The notes under the pieces are model-generated. The model saw only the letters and a program-made list of their open reading frames with translations, made no database searches and had not been told where the DNA came from. From Mesoaciditoga sp. (lineage in GTDB: Bacteria > Thermotogota > Thermotogae > Mesoaciditogales > Mesoaciditogaceae), in assembly GCA_015489955.1 (NCBI GenBank), contig WFYR01000006.1, forward strand, positions 1 through 35,164: DNA of 35,164 nt, written 5' to 3'. A program made the translations under genes and the position numbers. Positions 22,101 through 30,576 of this stretch are shown here, piece by piece (position 1 is the stretch's first letter; every line of letters begins with the position of its first letter).

Positions 22101-23615
22101 TCACTCCTCACGTTTCTTTCCGATATCATACACCACATTCAAAAGTAAAAACAAAATTGAAATCCAGTTTATCCAATTGCCGAATTTATCGTAAAACGTT
22201 TTAACACGATTCGCTTTAATTGAAAAAACACTTTCAACTTTCTTGTGTATCGGAAGTTCTTTCTGTACACGGCCGTACCCATCTACAAATCCGGTTATGC
22301 CTGTATCGGCCACTTGAATGGTCCACTTTCTGTTTTCCACCGCCCTGAAAACGCTTTGTGCGAAGTGCTGTTCCAAAGCCGTCTTTTGACCAAACCAACT
22401 GTCATTTGTAACGGTTATCAAGAAATCGGCACCCTCATTTGTGAATTTTCTTGAAAGCCTCCCAAAATAACTTTCAAAACATATCTGCGTCGAAAAGGTT
22501 AAGTTATCCCATTTAAAGAGCGTGTATTTCTTACCGGGAGTGAAGAATTTGGAAAGCTTTAAAAATTTGAAAATGCCAAATATTCTGGGGTAAGGAAGTT
22601 TTTCGGTAAAAGGAACCAAGATGTGTTTAAAATATACATCCTTCATTCCCTCTGAATTGAATAGAGCAACTGCATTGTACACTTTCCCGTTTGAAAAGAA
22701 CGGAAATCCTATCACCGCCGCCATATCGTATTTTTTTAAGAGATTCGTTAAGGAAAAAAGGGTTCCTTTACTTAAATTGTACTCAAATGTTCCCTCAGGA
22801 AAGACAACCAAATCAGCGTGTCCACGCGCTTTTTCTATGGAGTTGATCACATCGTTTAGTATTTCGTTTTCACTCATTTCATACCTTTGCGCAACCGAAA
22901 CGTTTGGTTGAACAACCGCCACTTTAACAACCCTTCCATGGCTGGAATGTGGAACAAGCAAAAAGGTTGTATAGAGAAAAAAAGTCGTGATGGTCAAAAC
23001 CGCAAAAAGCCATCCTCTTTTTTTATTCAATGAATGGTAAAAAGAATAGTTCACAAAGACCACCACGAAAACCAAACCAAGTGTGCCGAAAAAGCTTGTA
23101 AGCTGGATTATTCCAATTTGAGAGTACAAGGCGTTAGAAAGACGAGCGCCGGTAAAGCCTATGTCTCCGATACCTCTAATGTATTCCACAAGTGTGTACG
23201 CACTTGAAACCGACAGTGCCTTTATAATCCACGGCGCTTTACTCTTAGACACGAGAAAAGCGGCAAGGCCAAAAATCGCCCAAAAAAATCCTTCAATTGG
23301 CAGCGAAACGAAGAAAGCTAGCGCCCCCAGGTACGATGGAAATTCGTTAAAAACGGAGATGTTGTTCATTAAAGTTGGAAGCAGCCAATAAAGCGATATT
23401 CCAACAAACGTGATGCCAAGCATCCAGCCATAAAGTATGGAGGACCACCATTTCATTTCCCTTATCGAAAAGAAAAAGGGAATGAGCCCCACCCACACGA
23501 ATACGCTTGAGATCATGCCGGGCATTGAAATCGCCAGCAAAAACGCGGAAAGTTCAACCAGTGCTAATCTTTTGAAAATTCCGAAATGTCGTATTCTTTT
23601 TTGCACTTTTGGCAA
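22101..23615 (-). CDS. lnt: Apolipoprotein N-acyltransferase
   Basis: It adds the third acyl chain to bacterial lipoproteins in the inner membrane. About seven N-terminal helices (20-210) are followed by a nitrilase-fold domain (about 225-470) and a last helix near the end. The catalytic set is visible: E274 in FPEGTFE, the Lys in KHILVPF and C379 in QICFESYF. The start is TTG at 23613-23615 behind GAGGTG. This overlaps the end of topA by 52 bases, since no ATG is available near. Presence of Lnt fits a bacterium with an outer envelope. Confidence 0.9.
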   Translation of the reverse strand: MPKVQKRIRHFGIFKRLALVELSAFLLAISMPGMISSVFVWVGLIPFFFSIREMKWWSSILYGWMLGITFVGISLYWLLPTLMNNISVFNEFPSYLGALAFFVSLPIEGFFWAIFGLAAFLVSKSKAPWIIKALSVSSAYTLVEYIRGIGDIGFTGARLSNALYSQIGIIQLTSFFGTLGLVFVVVFVNYSFYHSLNKKRGWLFAVLTITTFFLYTTFLLVPHSSHGRVVKVAVVQPNVSVAQRYEMSENEILNDVINSIEKARGHADLVVFPEGTFEYNLSKGTLFSLTNLLKKYDMAAVIGFPFFSNGKVYNAVALFNSEGMKDVYFKHILVPFTEKLPYPRIFGIFKFLKLSKFFTPGKKYTLFKWDNLTFSTQICFESYFGRLSRKFTNEGADFLITVTNDSWFGQKTALEQHFAQSVFRAVENRKWTIQVADTGITGFVDGYGRVQKELPIHKKVESVFSIKANRVKTFYDKFGNWINWISILFLLLNVVYDIGKKREE

Positions 23616-25801
23616 AAGAGCACCTCAGTTCCATCTCTTTTTTTCTTGTAATAAAGAACTTCTCCATCTTCTGGGCATGTAAAGTTGGAAGGTTCGTACC
23701 AACTGATGAAATCACAACTCTTCGGATTATTTTCGCAAATGTAAAAGGTTCTTCCTTTTTTGCTCTTACGTACTATAATCTTACCCCCACATTTTGGACA
23801 TTTCCCTCTGGCGTAAGTGTTAACAGATCTCACGTAATCACACTCTGGATACCTACTGCAAGAGATAAAATCCCCGTATCTGCCATGCCTCAAAACCAAG
23901 GGCGCACCACATTTTGGGCACTTTTCATCCAACACTTCAGCTTCTTTTATTTCAACGTGTGCCATCTTTCCATCGAACTTGATCTCTGAAGAGGAGGGGA
24001 TCTTTTTTCTTTCGCCACACTTCGGACACTCCAAATAAGCTCCGTATCTACCATATCTCAAGTTCATATTCGTTCCGCATTTTGGACATTTCACATCTGT
24101 CGGTATCAAAAGCTTATGCTTACCACTCTTTACCTCTTGCAAAACCCTTTCGAGATTTTTCATAAAGTCATCGTTGAATTTTTTTAAGATCTCTTGCCAA
24201 TCGCTCTTTCCTTCTTCCACTCCGTCGAGTGCTTTTTCCATGGAGGCGGTAAACTTCAAATTGACTATTTTTGGAAACTCTTTCGTTAAAAAATCGTTCA
24301 CGATCATGCCAAGAAATGTGGGAACCAAACTCTTTTTTTCCTTGCTAACGTACTTCCTCGTTATCAAAGTTTGAATAATAGTGGCGTAAGTGCTTGGGCG
24401 ACCAATGCCCACCGCTTCCATCTTCTTCACAAGAGAGGCTTCGGTGTACCTTGATGGTGGTTTGGTTTCCAATTCTTGCAACTCCAATTTATCTACTAAC
24501 ACTTCTTGTTTTTCCTTAACATCAGGAAAAGAAGTGCTTTCATTTTTTGTTGGCATGACCTTTTCAAAGCCGTCAAATATCCTCTTTTTAAATGTCAATT
24601 CGAAAATGGCCCTTCTCTTGGAATCGCCAATCTTAACCACTTCTTTTGTGTAAATGGAATCTTTCATTTGAGAAGCCATAAACCTTTTCCATATTAAAGA
24701 GTAAAGTGCATACTCCTCTTGCGAAATCTTTCCCTGCAAAGACTCCGGTGTCACACCGGGATAAGTTGGTCGAATTGCCTCGTGAGCGTCTTGGGTTAAC
24801 GAACTTTTCTTCACGACTTTCTTCTTCGCCACGTACTCCTTACCGAATTTTTCTTCTATGAATTCAGCTGCCTTTTCGCGTGCCACATCTGATATTCTGT
24901 AAGAATCTGTTCTCATGTAGGTAATAAGCGCCATGTTTTCACCGTTCACATTGACACCTTCATACAATTTTTGGGCTATTTTCATCGTTCTTGCAACTGA
25001 AAAACCAAGCAAAGAAGAAGCTGCCTGTTGAAGGGTGCTTGTTTTGAACGGTAATGGCGCTTTTGTCACACTTTCTGAACTCTCAACATCTAAAATTTCA
25101 AACCTGGAAGAGGAGATATACTCAAGCGCTTCCTGGGCATTTTGATGGTTTAAAAATGGTTTTTTTGACAGATCCTCACCGTCAAAGAATCTCAACTTTG
25201 TTTTTTCTTTCAGAATCTCGGCCTGTATTTCGTAATAATTTTGGGGATTGAACTTAAGGATCTTCTTTTCCTGTTCACACAATATCCTCAGAGCCGCGGA
25301 CTGCACTCTTCCAGCGCTAAGGCCGTACTTGAAAACTTTCCATAACACCGGACTCACCTTGTAGCCTACTATTCTATCTAACATCCGTCTCGTAAGTTGG
25401 GAATTTACCATGTTCATATCGATATTTCTTGGGCTTTTCACCGCTTCTTTTATAACATGTTCCGTTATTTCGTTAAAGACAATTCTGTTTTTCTTTCTTG
25501 GATCCAGATTCAATATGTAAGAGAGATGCCAAGCAATCGCTTCGCCTTCGCGATCGTTATCGCTTGCAAGAAGCACTTCTCGACCTTTTGCTTTTTCTTT
25601 TAACTCTTTTACGATCTTTTCTTTACCACTCATTATTTCAAATTCCGGAACGAACTTTCCATTTATCTTTATTCCAAATTTGGATTTTGGCAGATCTCTT
25701 ATGTGTCCCTGTGAAGAAGTAACTTTAAATCCTTTTCCAAGATACTTTTGAATTGTTTTCGCTTTTGATGGCGATTCAACTATGACCAGCTTCTCAACCA
25801 T
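23564..25801 (-). CDS. topA: DNA topoisomerase I (type IA) with four zinc fingers
   Basis: It relaxes negatively supercoiled DNA. The TOPRIM domain is at the start (KLVIVESPSKAKTI ... DNDREGEAIAWHL). The catalytic Tyr is Y295 in ITYMRTDS, and RPSTYA-type motifs follow. The C-terminus carries four CxxC-type zinc modules, each starting with CPKCG or CPEDG. No helicase domain is present, so this is not reverse gyrase. ATG 25801 was chosen because AAAGGAAG lies before it and family proteins start there. An in-frame ATG at 25822 overlaps the YhaM stop (ATGA) and would add seven residues. Confidence 0.95.
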   Translation of the reverse strand: MVEKLVIVESPSKAKTIQKYLGKGFKVTSSQGHIRDLPKSKFGIKINGKFVPEFEIMSGKEKIVKELKEKAKGREVLLASDNDREGEAIAWHLSYILNLDPRKKNRIVFNEITEHVIKEAVKSPRNIDMNMVNSQLTRRMLDRIVGYKVSPVLWKVFKYGLSAGRVQSAALRILCEQEKKILKFNPQNYYEIQAEILKEKTKLRFFDGEDLSKKPFLNHQNAQEALEYISSSRFEILDVESSESVTKAPLPFKTSTLQQAASSLLGFSVARTMKIAQKLYEGVNVNGENMALITYMRTDSYRISDVAREKAAEFIEEKFGKEYVAKKKVVKKSSLTQDAHEAIRPTYPGVTPESLQGKISQEEYALYSLIWKRFMASQMKDSIYTKEVVKIGDSKRRAIFELTFKKRIFDGFEKVMPTKNESTSFPDVKEKQEVLVDKLELQELETKPPSRYTEASLVKKMEAVGIGRPSTYATIIQTLITRKYVSKEKKSLVPTFLGMIVNDFLTKEFPKIVNLKFTASMEKALDGVEEGKSDWQEILKKFNDDFMKNLERVLQEVKSGKHKLLIPTDVKCPKCGTNMNLRYGRYGAYLECPKCGERKKIPSSSEIKFDGKMAHVEIKEAEVLDEKCPKCGAPLVLRHGRYGDFISCSRYPECDYVRSVNTYARGKCPKCGGKIIVRKSKKGRTFYICENNPKSCDFISWYEPSNFTCPEDGEVLYYKKKRDGTEVLFCQKCKKEYDISEFSKD

Positions 25802-25818
25802 TTTTTTCTTCCTTTCGT

Positions 25819-26910
25819 TCATACTTCGAATTTATTCCAGTTAAGCATTATCTTTCTTCCAAGATATCTATCGTAATCGCTCCACGTGGAATTAGAATTT
25901 TTTTCCTTTAAAGAATTTATTTGCCCTATTTTTGAATCCAAATCATCCGCCTCGTGAAGTATCATCGCTTCAAGAGTTTTTGGAAGGGTGGGAGAACCCC
26001 ATTCGAGTTCACCGTGATGGGAAAGTATCATGTGATTAAGATGAAGAAGTGTCTTCTTTGAAAGGACAGGTACTTTTTTTGCCCATTCGTCTAACATTTC
26101 AACACCAAGTACGATATGTCCTATAAGCTCTCCTTCATCACTTCTTTCTATTCCGTAAGGCTGCATCTTGTATTCTTTTATTTTTCCAACATCATGTAAG
26201 GCGGCGCCTACCAACAACAAATCTCTGTCTACATTTTCATAAAGTTGAGAAATGGCATCGCAAAGTTTCATAACTCCGAGGGTATGTTCCAAAAGCCCAC
26301 CGCGATAGGCATGATGTACAACTATGGCAGCTGGAGAGGTGATAAATTCTTCAACGAATTTGTCGTCACTGAAGGGAACGTTGATAAGTTCTTTCAACGT
26401 TTCGTTCTTTATGCTGTTCACGAAAGCCATGAAATCAGAGTACATCTCATTTACATCTTTTTTTGTGGTAATGATGAATAAGTCAGGATCGTATTCTCCC
26501 TCCTTTAACACCATGAGAGAATCCCTTGATTTGTCCAAATTTATCTGTAACCTATCCATGTAAGAAGAGACGTGACCATGAATTTTTACTATTGAATTCA
26601 CCTTTACCTTAGAATCATTCTCAGCAGCGTTAAACCAGTCTATAGCCCTTATTTCACCGCTTTTATCCGCTAAAGTTAAAAGTAAGAATTTTTTCCCATC
26701 TTTTGACTCTTGCAACCTTTTACTCAAAACTTTAAGCTTCATATCAACAACGTCGTTTTCGTCAACATCACTTACCATTTTCTGAGCGTACATTTCTTTT
26801 TTCGAAAAGCCTAACTTTTCAAGGTACTCTTCACTGAAAAGTTCTCCAAATTTCACAACGAAACACCGCTTTCTTTTGTGTATGTTTTTATACATTCCAA
26901 ATATTACCAT
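25819..26910 (-). CDS. YhaM-like 3'-5' exoribonuclease (OB fold plus HD domain)
   Basis: A 363-residue protein with an N-terminal OB-fold nucleic-acid domain (about 55-135, LLLTLADKSGEIRAIDWF) and a metal-dependent HD domain (about 200-330). In the HD domain, HHAYRGGLLEHTLGVM, ALHDVGKIKEY and LSHHGELEWGSP are the standard YhaM motifs. It should trim short RNA or DNA from the 3' end. The start is uncertain: ATG 26910, ATG 26895 or GTG 26856. The residue after this GTG begins KFGELFSEEYLEKLG, and a possible -10 (TAATAT) lies between the first two starts. It heads the chain to topA, lnt, the glucosidase and DUF554. Confidence 0.85.
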   Translation of the reverse strand: MVIFGMYKNIHKRKRCFVVKFGELFSEEYLEKLGFSKKEMYAQKMVSDVDENDVVDMKLKVLSKRLQESKDGKKFLLLTLADKSGEIRAIDWFNAAENDSKVKVNSIVKIHGHVSSYMDRLQINLDKSRDSLMVLKEGEYDPDLFIITTKKDVNEMYSDFMAFVNSIKNETLKELINVPFSDDKFVEEFITSPAAIVVHHAYRGGLLEHTLGVMKLCDAISQLYENVDRDLLLVGAALHDVGKIKEYKMQPYGIERSDEGELIGHIVLGVEMLDEWAKKVPVLSKKTLLHLNHMILSHHGELEWGSPTLPKTLEAMILHEADDLDSKIGQINSLKEKNSNSTWSDYDRYLGRKIMLNWNKFEV

Positions 26911-26933
26911 ATATCTTGAAGGTTAAGCACATT

Positions 26934-26971
26934 TAAAAATATTGCGGAGGATTCGTAACTCTTACCTCCGC
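26934..26971 (-). terminator. Terminator downstream of rpmB
   Basis: GCGGAGG (26944-26950) pairs with CCTCCGC (26965-26971) around a 14-base loop. The minus strand then runs AATATTTTTAAA. It ends the ferredoxin-rpmB transcript before the YhaM gene. Confidence 0.7.
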
Positions 26972-27012
26972 ATACTCATCACTTTTAATTTTGATCAAAC
27001 ACGATTTTCAAT

Positions 27013-27204
27013 TCATGCTCTCTGGACTTTACCAGATTTAAGGCATCTTGTGCAAACCATTAAACGCTTGATCTTACCATCTTCGCCAACAACTTTTACG
27101 GGTTGAAGGTTCGGCTTGAAAGTTCTTTTAGTTTTCTTGTGAGAATGGCTTACGTTGTTTCCGGTTGAAACGCTTCTACCGCATATATCGCATTTTCTGG
27201 ACAT
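27013..27204 (-). CDS. rpmB: 50S ribosomal protein L28, zinc-binding form
   Basis: A 63-residue L28 with the canonical start [21 protein letters not shown] and [12 protein letters not shown]. Two CxxC pairs (CDIC and CTRC) mark it as the zinc-containing variant, as opposed to the Cys-free copy used under zinc shortage. I chose ATG 27204 with GGAGAG ahead over the upstream in-frame start. The partner rpmG is not adjacent. It follows the ferredoxin gene by about 110 bases. Confidence 0.95.
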   Translation of the reverse strand: MSRKCDICGRSVSTGNNVSHSHKKTKRTFKPNLQPVKVVGEDGKIKRLMVCTRCLKSGKVQRA

Positions 27205-27276
27205 CGTTGTTGCTCTCCTTTCTAACACAAGCTTTTAAATTTTCATCACTTGATTTTTATTTGGATTTTCTAATTC

Positions 27277-27301
27277 AAGGGCGGGAATTCATCCCGCCCT
27301 T
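27277..27301 (-). other. Strong hairpin between ferredoxin and rpmB
   Basis: A perfect 10-bp GC-rich stem AAGGGCGGGA / TCCCGCCCTT with a 5-base loop lies 12 bases past the ferredoxin stop. The minus-strand continuation (GAATTAGAAAAT) lacks a U-tract, so it may act as a transcript 3' boundary, pause or processing site rather than a plain terminator. Confidence 0.55.
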
Positions 27302-27313
27302 AGGAATCACATT

Positions 27314-27514
<201 letters not shown>

Positions 27515-27553
27515 TTATAAAGATTTAACATCTTTCAACTTGCACCAAACTTG

Positions 27554-27562
27554 ATTATATCA
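27554..27562 (-). promoter_or_regulatory. Extended -10 promoter of the ferredoxin gene
   Basis: The minus strand reads TGATATAAT, a TGnTATAAT extended -10 with TATAAT at 27554-27559. Transcription would begin near 27547, about 50 bases before the ATG. A second TATAAT close to the gene lacks a properly spaced -35. Confidence 0.6.
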
Positions 27563-27619
27563 TATCATAATTCGTGCGCTTATTAAAAAATTGTTTAATT
27601 TAGAAAATCTTTTTTCTCA

Positions 27620-28783
27620 TCATTCCGCTGCGAACAATTCTTCTTTTTGCTCTTCCAGCGAAAAATCTTCCATGAAGATCTCTTTTGGCTTCTCAATACC
27701 GTTAAAATTCGTTCCGTAATCCACGGTGTAAGCACCGGCATTTAAAAAATAAACCGTATCGTTTAAAGATATGTCTTCCGGAAGTTCAACTTCATCGTAT
27801 ATGACGTCTACGCTGTCACAGGTTGGTCCGGCAAGGGTAAAGATCTTCTTTTGATGTTCCTCTTTTCCTTCAACGACAACTTTGTATCTCAAGTCTTCTA
27901 TCGTTTCCATAAGTCCATGGAAAACTCCCGCATCCAGATAAATCCAGTTTGTCATATCTTTCTTTGATCTTAAGATCACTTTAGAAACCAGAATTCCGGC
28001 ATCTCCAACCATGGATCTTCCTGGCTCTACGTAAAGTGTTGGTCTGTCCATGAAATTGAAGTATTCTTCTATACTTTCGTTGATGACCTCTCCAATTTCC
28101 TCAACAGTGGGTATGTCTCTAACGTACTTTATTGGCATTCCGCCTCCCAGGTTTATGACGTTCATCTTTATACCCTGCAGGCGGGCAAACCAAAAGATAT
28201 CGGCAACTTTCATAAGGGCAACTTGCCAACTGTATTTATCGTAGCATTGTGAACCGACGTGAAAGGAAACGCCAATTGGTCGCAATCCAAGTTTAAAGGC
28301 GTAAATTATCAAGTCTTTAACGTGTTCTATGTTCGTGCCGAATTTCTTTGATAAAGGCCAATCGCTGTCCGTTTCTCCCATAGCCAATCTGAAATAAACT
28401 TTCGAATGTGGGGCATTTCGTGATATTTTTTCGATTTCCATCTCAGCGTCAACCGCGAAAAGGTCAATACCGTTTTCATATGCGAATTTTATGTCTTCTT
28501 CTTTCTTTATCGTGTTGCCAAAACTCATCATCGATGGTTCTATACCCAAACCAAGCAGTTTTTCGATTTCTCCCTTTGAAGCAACGTCAAAAGATGAACC
28601 TAAATCATGCAGCTTATTCACCACGCGTTCATGAGAATTAGACTTCACAGCGTAAAAAATTTTCACACCTGGTATGGCATCTTTCAGTCTGCGGTAATTA
28701 CTTTCCACAATATCAAGATCCATAAGGACAAAAGGTGTTTTTACTTTCCTGGATATGAAACGAACCTTTTTTGTAATTTCCAT
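27620..28783 (-). CDS. Ornithine/lysine decarboxylase family (fold type III PLP enzyme)
   Basis: It decarboxylates ornithine or lysine to putrescine or cadaverine for polyamine synthesis. K47 in FYAVKSNS binds PLP. SFHVGSQ, NLGGGMP, YVEPGRSMVG and GPTCDSVDV follow in the order seen in eukaryotic-type ODCs, and the Cys of GPTCD is the substrate-site Cys. Diaminopimelate decarboxylase is excluded by GPTCDSVD and the missing lysA-type end. Substrate preference cannot be settled from sequence. ATG 28783, with GAGGTG seven bases ahead, is preferred over the GTG at 28798. Confidence 0.9.
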   Translation of the reverse strand: MEITKKVRFISRKVKTPFVLMDLDIVESNYRRLKDAIPGVKIFYAVKSNSHERVVNKLHDLGSSFDVASKGEIEKLLGLGIEPSMMSFGNTIKKEEDIKFAYENGIDLFAVDAEMEIEKISRNAPHSKVYFRLAMGETDSDWPLSKKFGTNIEHVKDLIIYAFKLGLRPIGVSFHVGSQCYDKYSWQVALMKVADIFWFARLQGIKMNVINLGGGMPIKYVRDIPTVEEIGEVINESIEEYFNFMDRPTLYVEPGRSMVGDAGILVSKVILRSKKDMTNWIYLDAGVFHGLMETIEDLRYKVVVEGKEEHQKKIFTLAGPTCDSVDVIYDEVELPEDISLNDTVYFLNAGAYTVDYGTNFNGIEKPKEIFMEDFSLEEQKEELFAAE

Positions 28784-29124
28784 CTTGCCCCACCTCACCT
28801 GTTAATGATAGAGAATTCGACAAATCATAGTATTAGATACGTTACACTTTTAAACGCACTAAGGTTAATTTTAAAAGAAAAATCTATTTCTCTTTCTTAA
28901 AATGCGCTGCTGACTCAACCTGTGCGTCAACGTTGCCACGTGTTTCAAAAAAGGATTAAATCTCGCCATCGAAGTACTTGCAGAACATATTGTTTTCATT
29001 ACTCAAATTATGCCTCAAATTGCGCAAGTTTGAACATGAATTTCTCAAAGCTGAATTCTTATTTTGCTCCCTCGTATAATAGTGCCATAGATAAGAAAAG
29101 GAATATTTTACGATCAGAATATGA

Positions 29125-29139
29125 CAAAGTTAAACTTTG
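29125..29139 (+). promoter_or_regulatory. Palindrome upstream of gdh, candidate operator
   Basis: CAAAGTT-A-AACTTTG is a perfect 7+1+7 palindrome about 45 bases beyond the candidate -10. A further GCAAAG half-site follows at about 29147. It may bind a regulator of gdh; no family can be named. Confidence 0.35.
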
Positions 29140-29228
29140 CTAAAAGCGCAAAGCCTTCTTACTTAAAAGTCATTGTTAAGTTAGAGATTTTTTATTCAAA
29201 AAGCGTTAAAATCGATTCGAAGTGTGAA

Positions 29229-29246
29229 ATGCAGTGAAGACTGCAT
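29229..29246 (+). promoter_or_regulatory. Hairpin ahead of the gdh ribosome site
   Basis: ATGCAGT and ACTGCAT form a perfect 7-bp stem with a GAAG tetraloop. The stem ends 11 bases before GAGGAGG (29258-29264). No U-tract follows, so a role in mRNA stability or translation is more likely than termination. Confidence 0.45.
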
Positions 29247-29271
29247 CAAATGAAAGCGAGGAGGTTGCGCA

Positions 29272-30522
29272 ATGGCAAACACAGGTTTGTTCGAGGATGC
29301 CTTAACCCAGTTTAACAGGGCGGCAGACTTGATGAAGTTAGACGAAGGAATACGCCAAGTATTATCATCTCACAAAAGAGGAATAAGGGTTCAATTTCCA
29401 GTTAAAATGGATGACGGTTCAATCAAAGTTTTCACCGGATACCGTTATCAACACAATGTTGCGAGAGGACCGGCAAAGGGAGGAGTTAGGTATCATCCCA
29501 ACGTAAATGAAGACGAGATAAAAACTCTTTCCTTCCTTATGACCTGGAAATGTGCGGTTGCCGGCATTCCCTACGGTGGAGCGAAAGGTGGAGTTAAAGT
29601 TGATCCACATGAATTGTCCACGGGAGAATTGGAAAGACTCTCAAGAAGGTTTTTCTCCGAAATAGCTCCCTTTATAGGCCCAGAAACCGATATTCCTGCT
29701 CCAGATGTCAACACCAACGCCCAGATTATGGCGTGGTTTCTTGACACTTATTCAATGGGAGAAGGGCGTTCGACTTTGGGAATAGTTACCGGAAAGCCCT
29801 TGGAATTAGGAGGTTCCCTTGGAAGGCCGGAAGCCACGGGAAGAGGCGTTAGCATAATAACGAATGAAGCAAGCAAGTACTACCTCGGTGATGAAATAAA
29901 GGGAAAGACAGTTGCCGTGCAAGGATTCGGTAATGTTGGATCTTACACAGCCCTAATTCTTGGAGAAGAATACGGTGCAAAGGTAGTCGCAATAAGCGAC
30001 ATAACCGGCGGATATTACAATCCAGAAGGGATAAACGTTAAAGAAGCTTTTGATTACGTCACGGCTCACAAAACTCTGGAAGGCTTTAACGCACAAAAGA
30101 TAACAAATGAAGAGCTACTTGAACTGGACGTCGACGTACTCATTCCAGCGGCTTTGGAAAGAACTATAAGGGAAGATAACGCTGACAAAGTGAAAGCTAA
30201 ACTCATCGTTGAAGCAGCAAACGGTCCAACCACACCAGAAGCCGATGCGATATTGAGAAGTAAAGGCATCCATCTCGTTCCAGACTTTCTTGCTAACTCA
30301 GGCGGCGTTACCGTTTCGTACTTTGAATGGGTGCAGGGACTTTATTCTTACTTCTGGGATTTAGAGGACGTTAGAAAAGCGCTTGATAAAGCCATGAAAA
30401 ACGCGTTTAAAGACAGTGCGAAAGCTCGTGAAGAGTACAACACTGATATGAGAACGGCTTCTTACATCGTGGCTATTGATAAAGTTGCCACGGCTACAAA
30501 ACTGCGCGGAATTTATCCTTGA
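29272..30522 (+). CDS. gdhA: Glutamate dehydrogenase
   Basis: It interconverts glutamate and 2-oxoglutarate plus ammonia with NAD(P)H. The 416-residue hexameric type is seen. GPAKGGVRYHP and the catalytic Lys region PYGGAKGG lie in the N-domain. The Rossmann segment VAVQGFGNVGSYTA precedes the nucleotide pocket, whose following acidic/neutral positions (VVAISDITGG) suggest NAD use but do not prove it. NSGGVTVSYFEWVQ ends the family pattern. Length matches Thermotoga and Thermococcus GDH. GAGGAGG is a strong ribosome site. Confidence 0.96.
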   Translation: MANTGLFEDALTQFNRAADLMKLDEGIRQVLSSHKRGIRVQFPVKMDDGSIKVFTGYRYQHNVARGPAKGGVRYHPNVNEDEIKTLSFLMTWKCAVAGIPYGGAKGGVKVDPHELSTGELERLSRRFFSEIAPFIGPETDIPAPDVNTNAQIMAWFLDTYSMGEGRSTLGIVTGKPLELGGSLGRPEATGRGVSIITNEASKYYLGDEIKGKTVAVQGFGNVGSYTALILGEEYGAKVVAISDITGGYYNPEGINVKEAFDYVTAHKTLEGFNAQKITNEELLELDVDVLIPAALERTIREDNADKVKAKLIVEAANGPTTPEADAILRSKGIHLVPDFLANSGGVTVSYFEWVQGLYSYFWDLEDVRKALDKAMKNAFKDSAKAREEYNTDMRTASYIVAIDKVATATKLRGIYP

Positions 30523-30536
30523 TTGAAAAAAGATTT

Positions 30537-30576
30537 AAAAGAAAAAGAGAACGTTCACGCGTTCTCTTTTTCTTTT
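30537..30576. terminator. Bidirectional terminator holding the DUF1385 stop codon in its loop
   Basis: GAAAAAGAGAACG (30541-30553) pairs with CGTTCTCTTTTTC (30560-30572) for 13 perfect base pairs. Flanking A4/T4 extend it to 17. T-runs follow on both strands. The TGA of the minus-strand gene (30555-30557) lies in the 6-base loop. Confidence 0.9.

Larger units (their letters stand above)
28799..29271. promoter_or_regulatory. Long divergent intergenic region between the decarboxylase and gdh
   Basis: No gene is seen in these 473 bases. On the plus strand a TATAAT (29075-29080) with CTGAAT 18 bases upstream may be the gdh promoter. It would give a leader of about 185 bases. That leader holds a 15-bp perfect palindrome (29125-29139) and a hairpin close to the ribosome site (29229-29246). 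I recognise no riboswitch class. The minus-strand promoter could not be assigned. Confidence 0.4.

Noticed and set aside
26850-26930. Promoter for the YhaM-like gene (TGCTTA-17-TAATAT)
   Set aside because: The -35 is poor and the -10 falls within the coding region if the first ATG is used, so it was not listed as a feature.
27580-27619. Possible terminator of the decarboxylase gene (AGAAAA/TTTTCT with T-run)
   Set aside because: The stem is only six A-T-rich pairs; it could be chance in AT-rich sequence.
28922-29143. 73-residue plus-strand ORF in the gdh upstream region
   Set aside because: No ribosome site, unusual Cys/His/Ser composition without a motif pattern, and it covers the candidate promoter.
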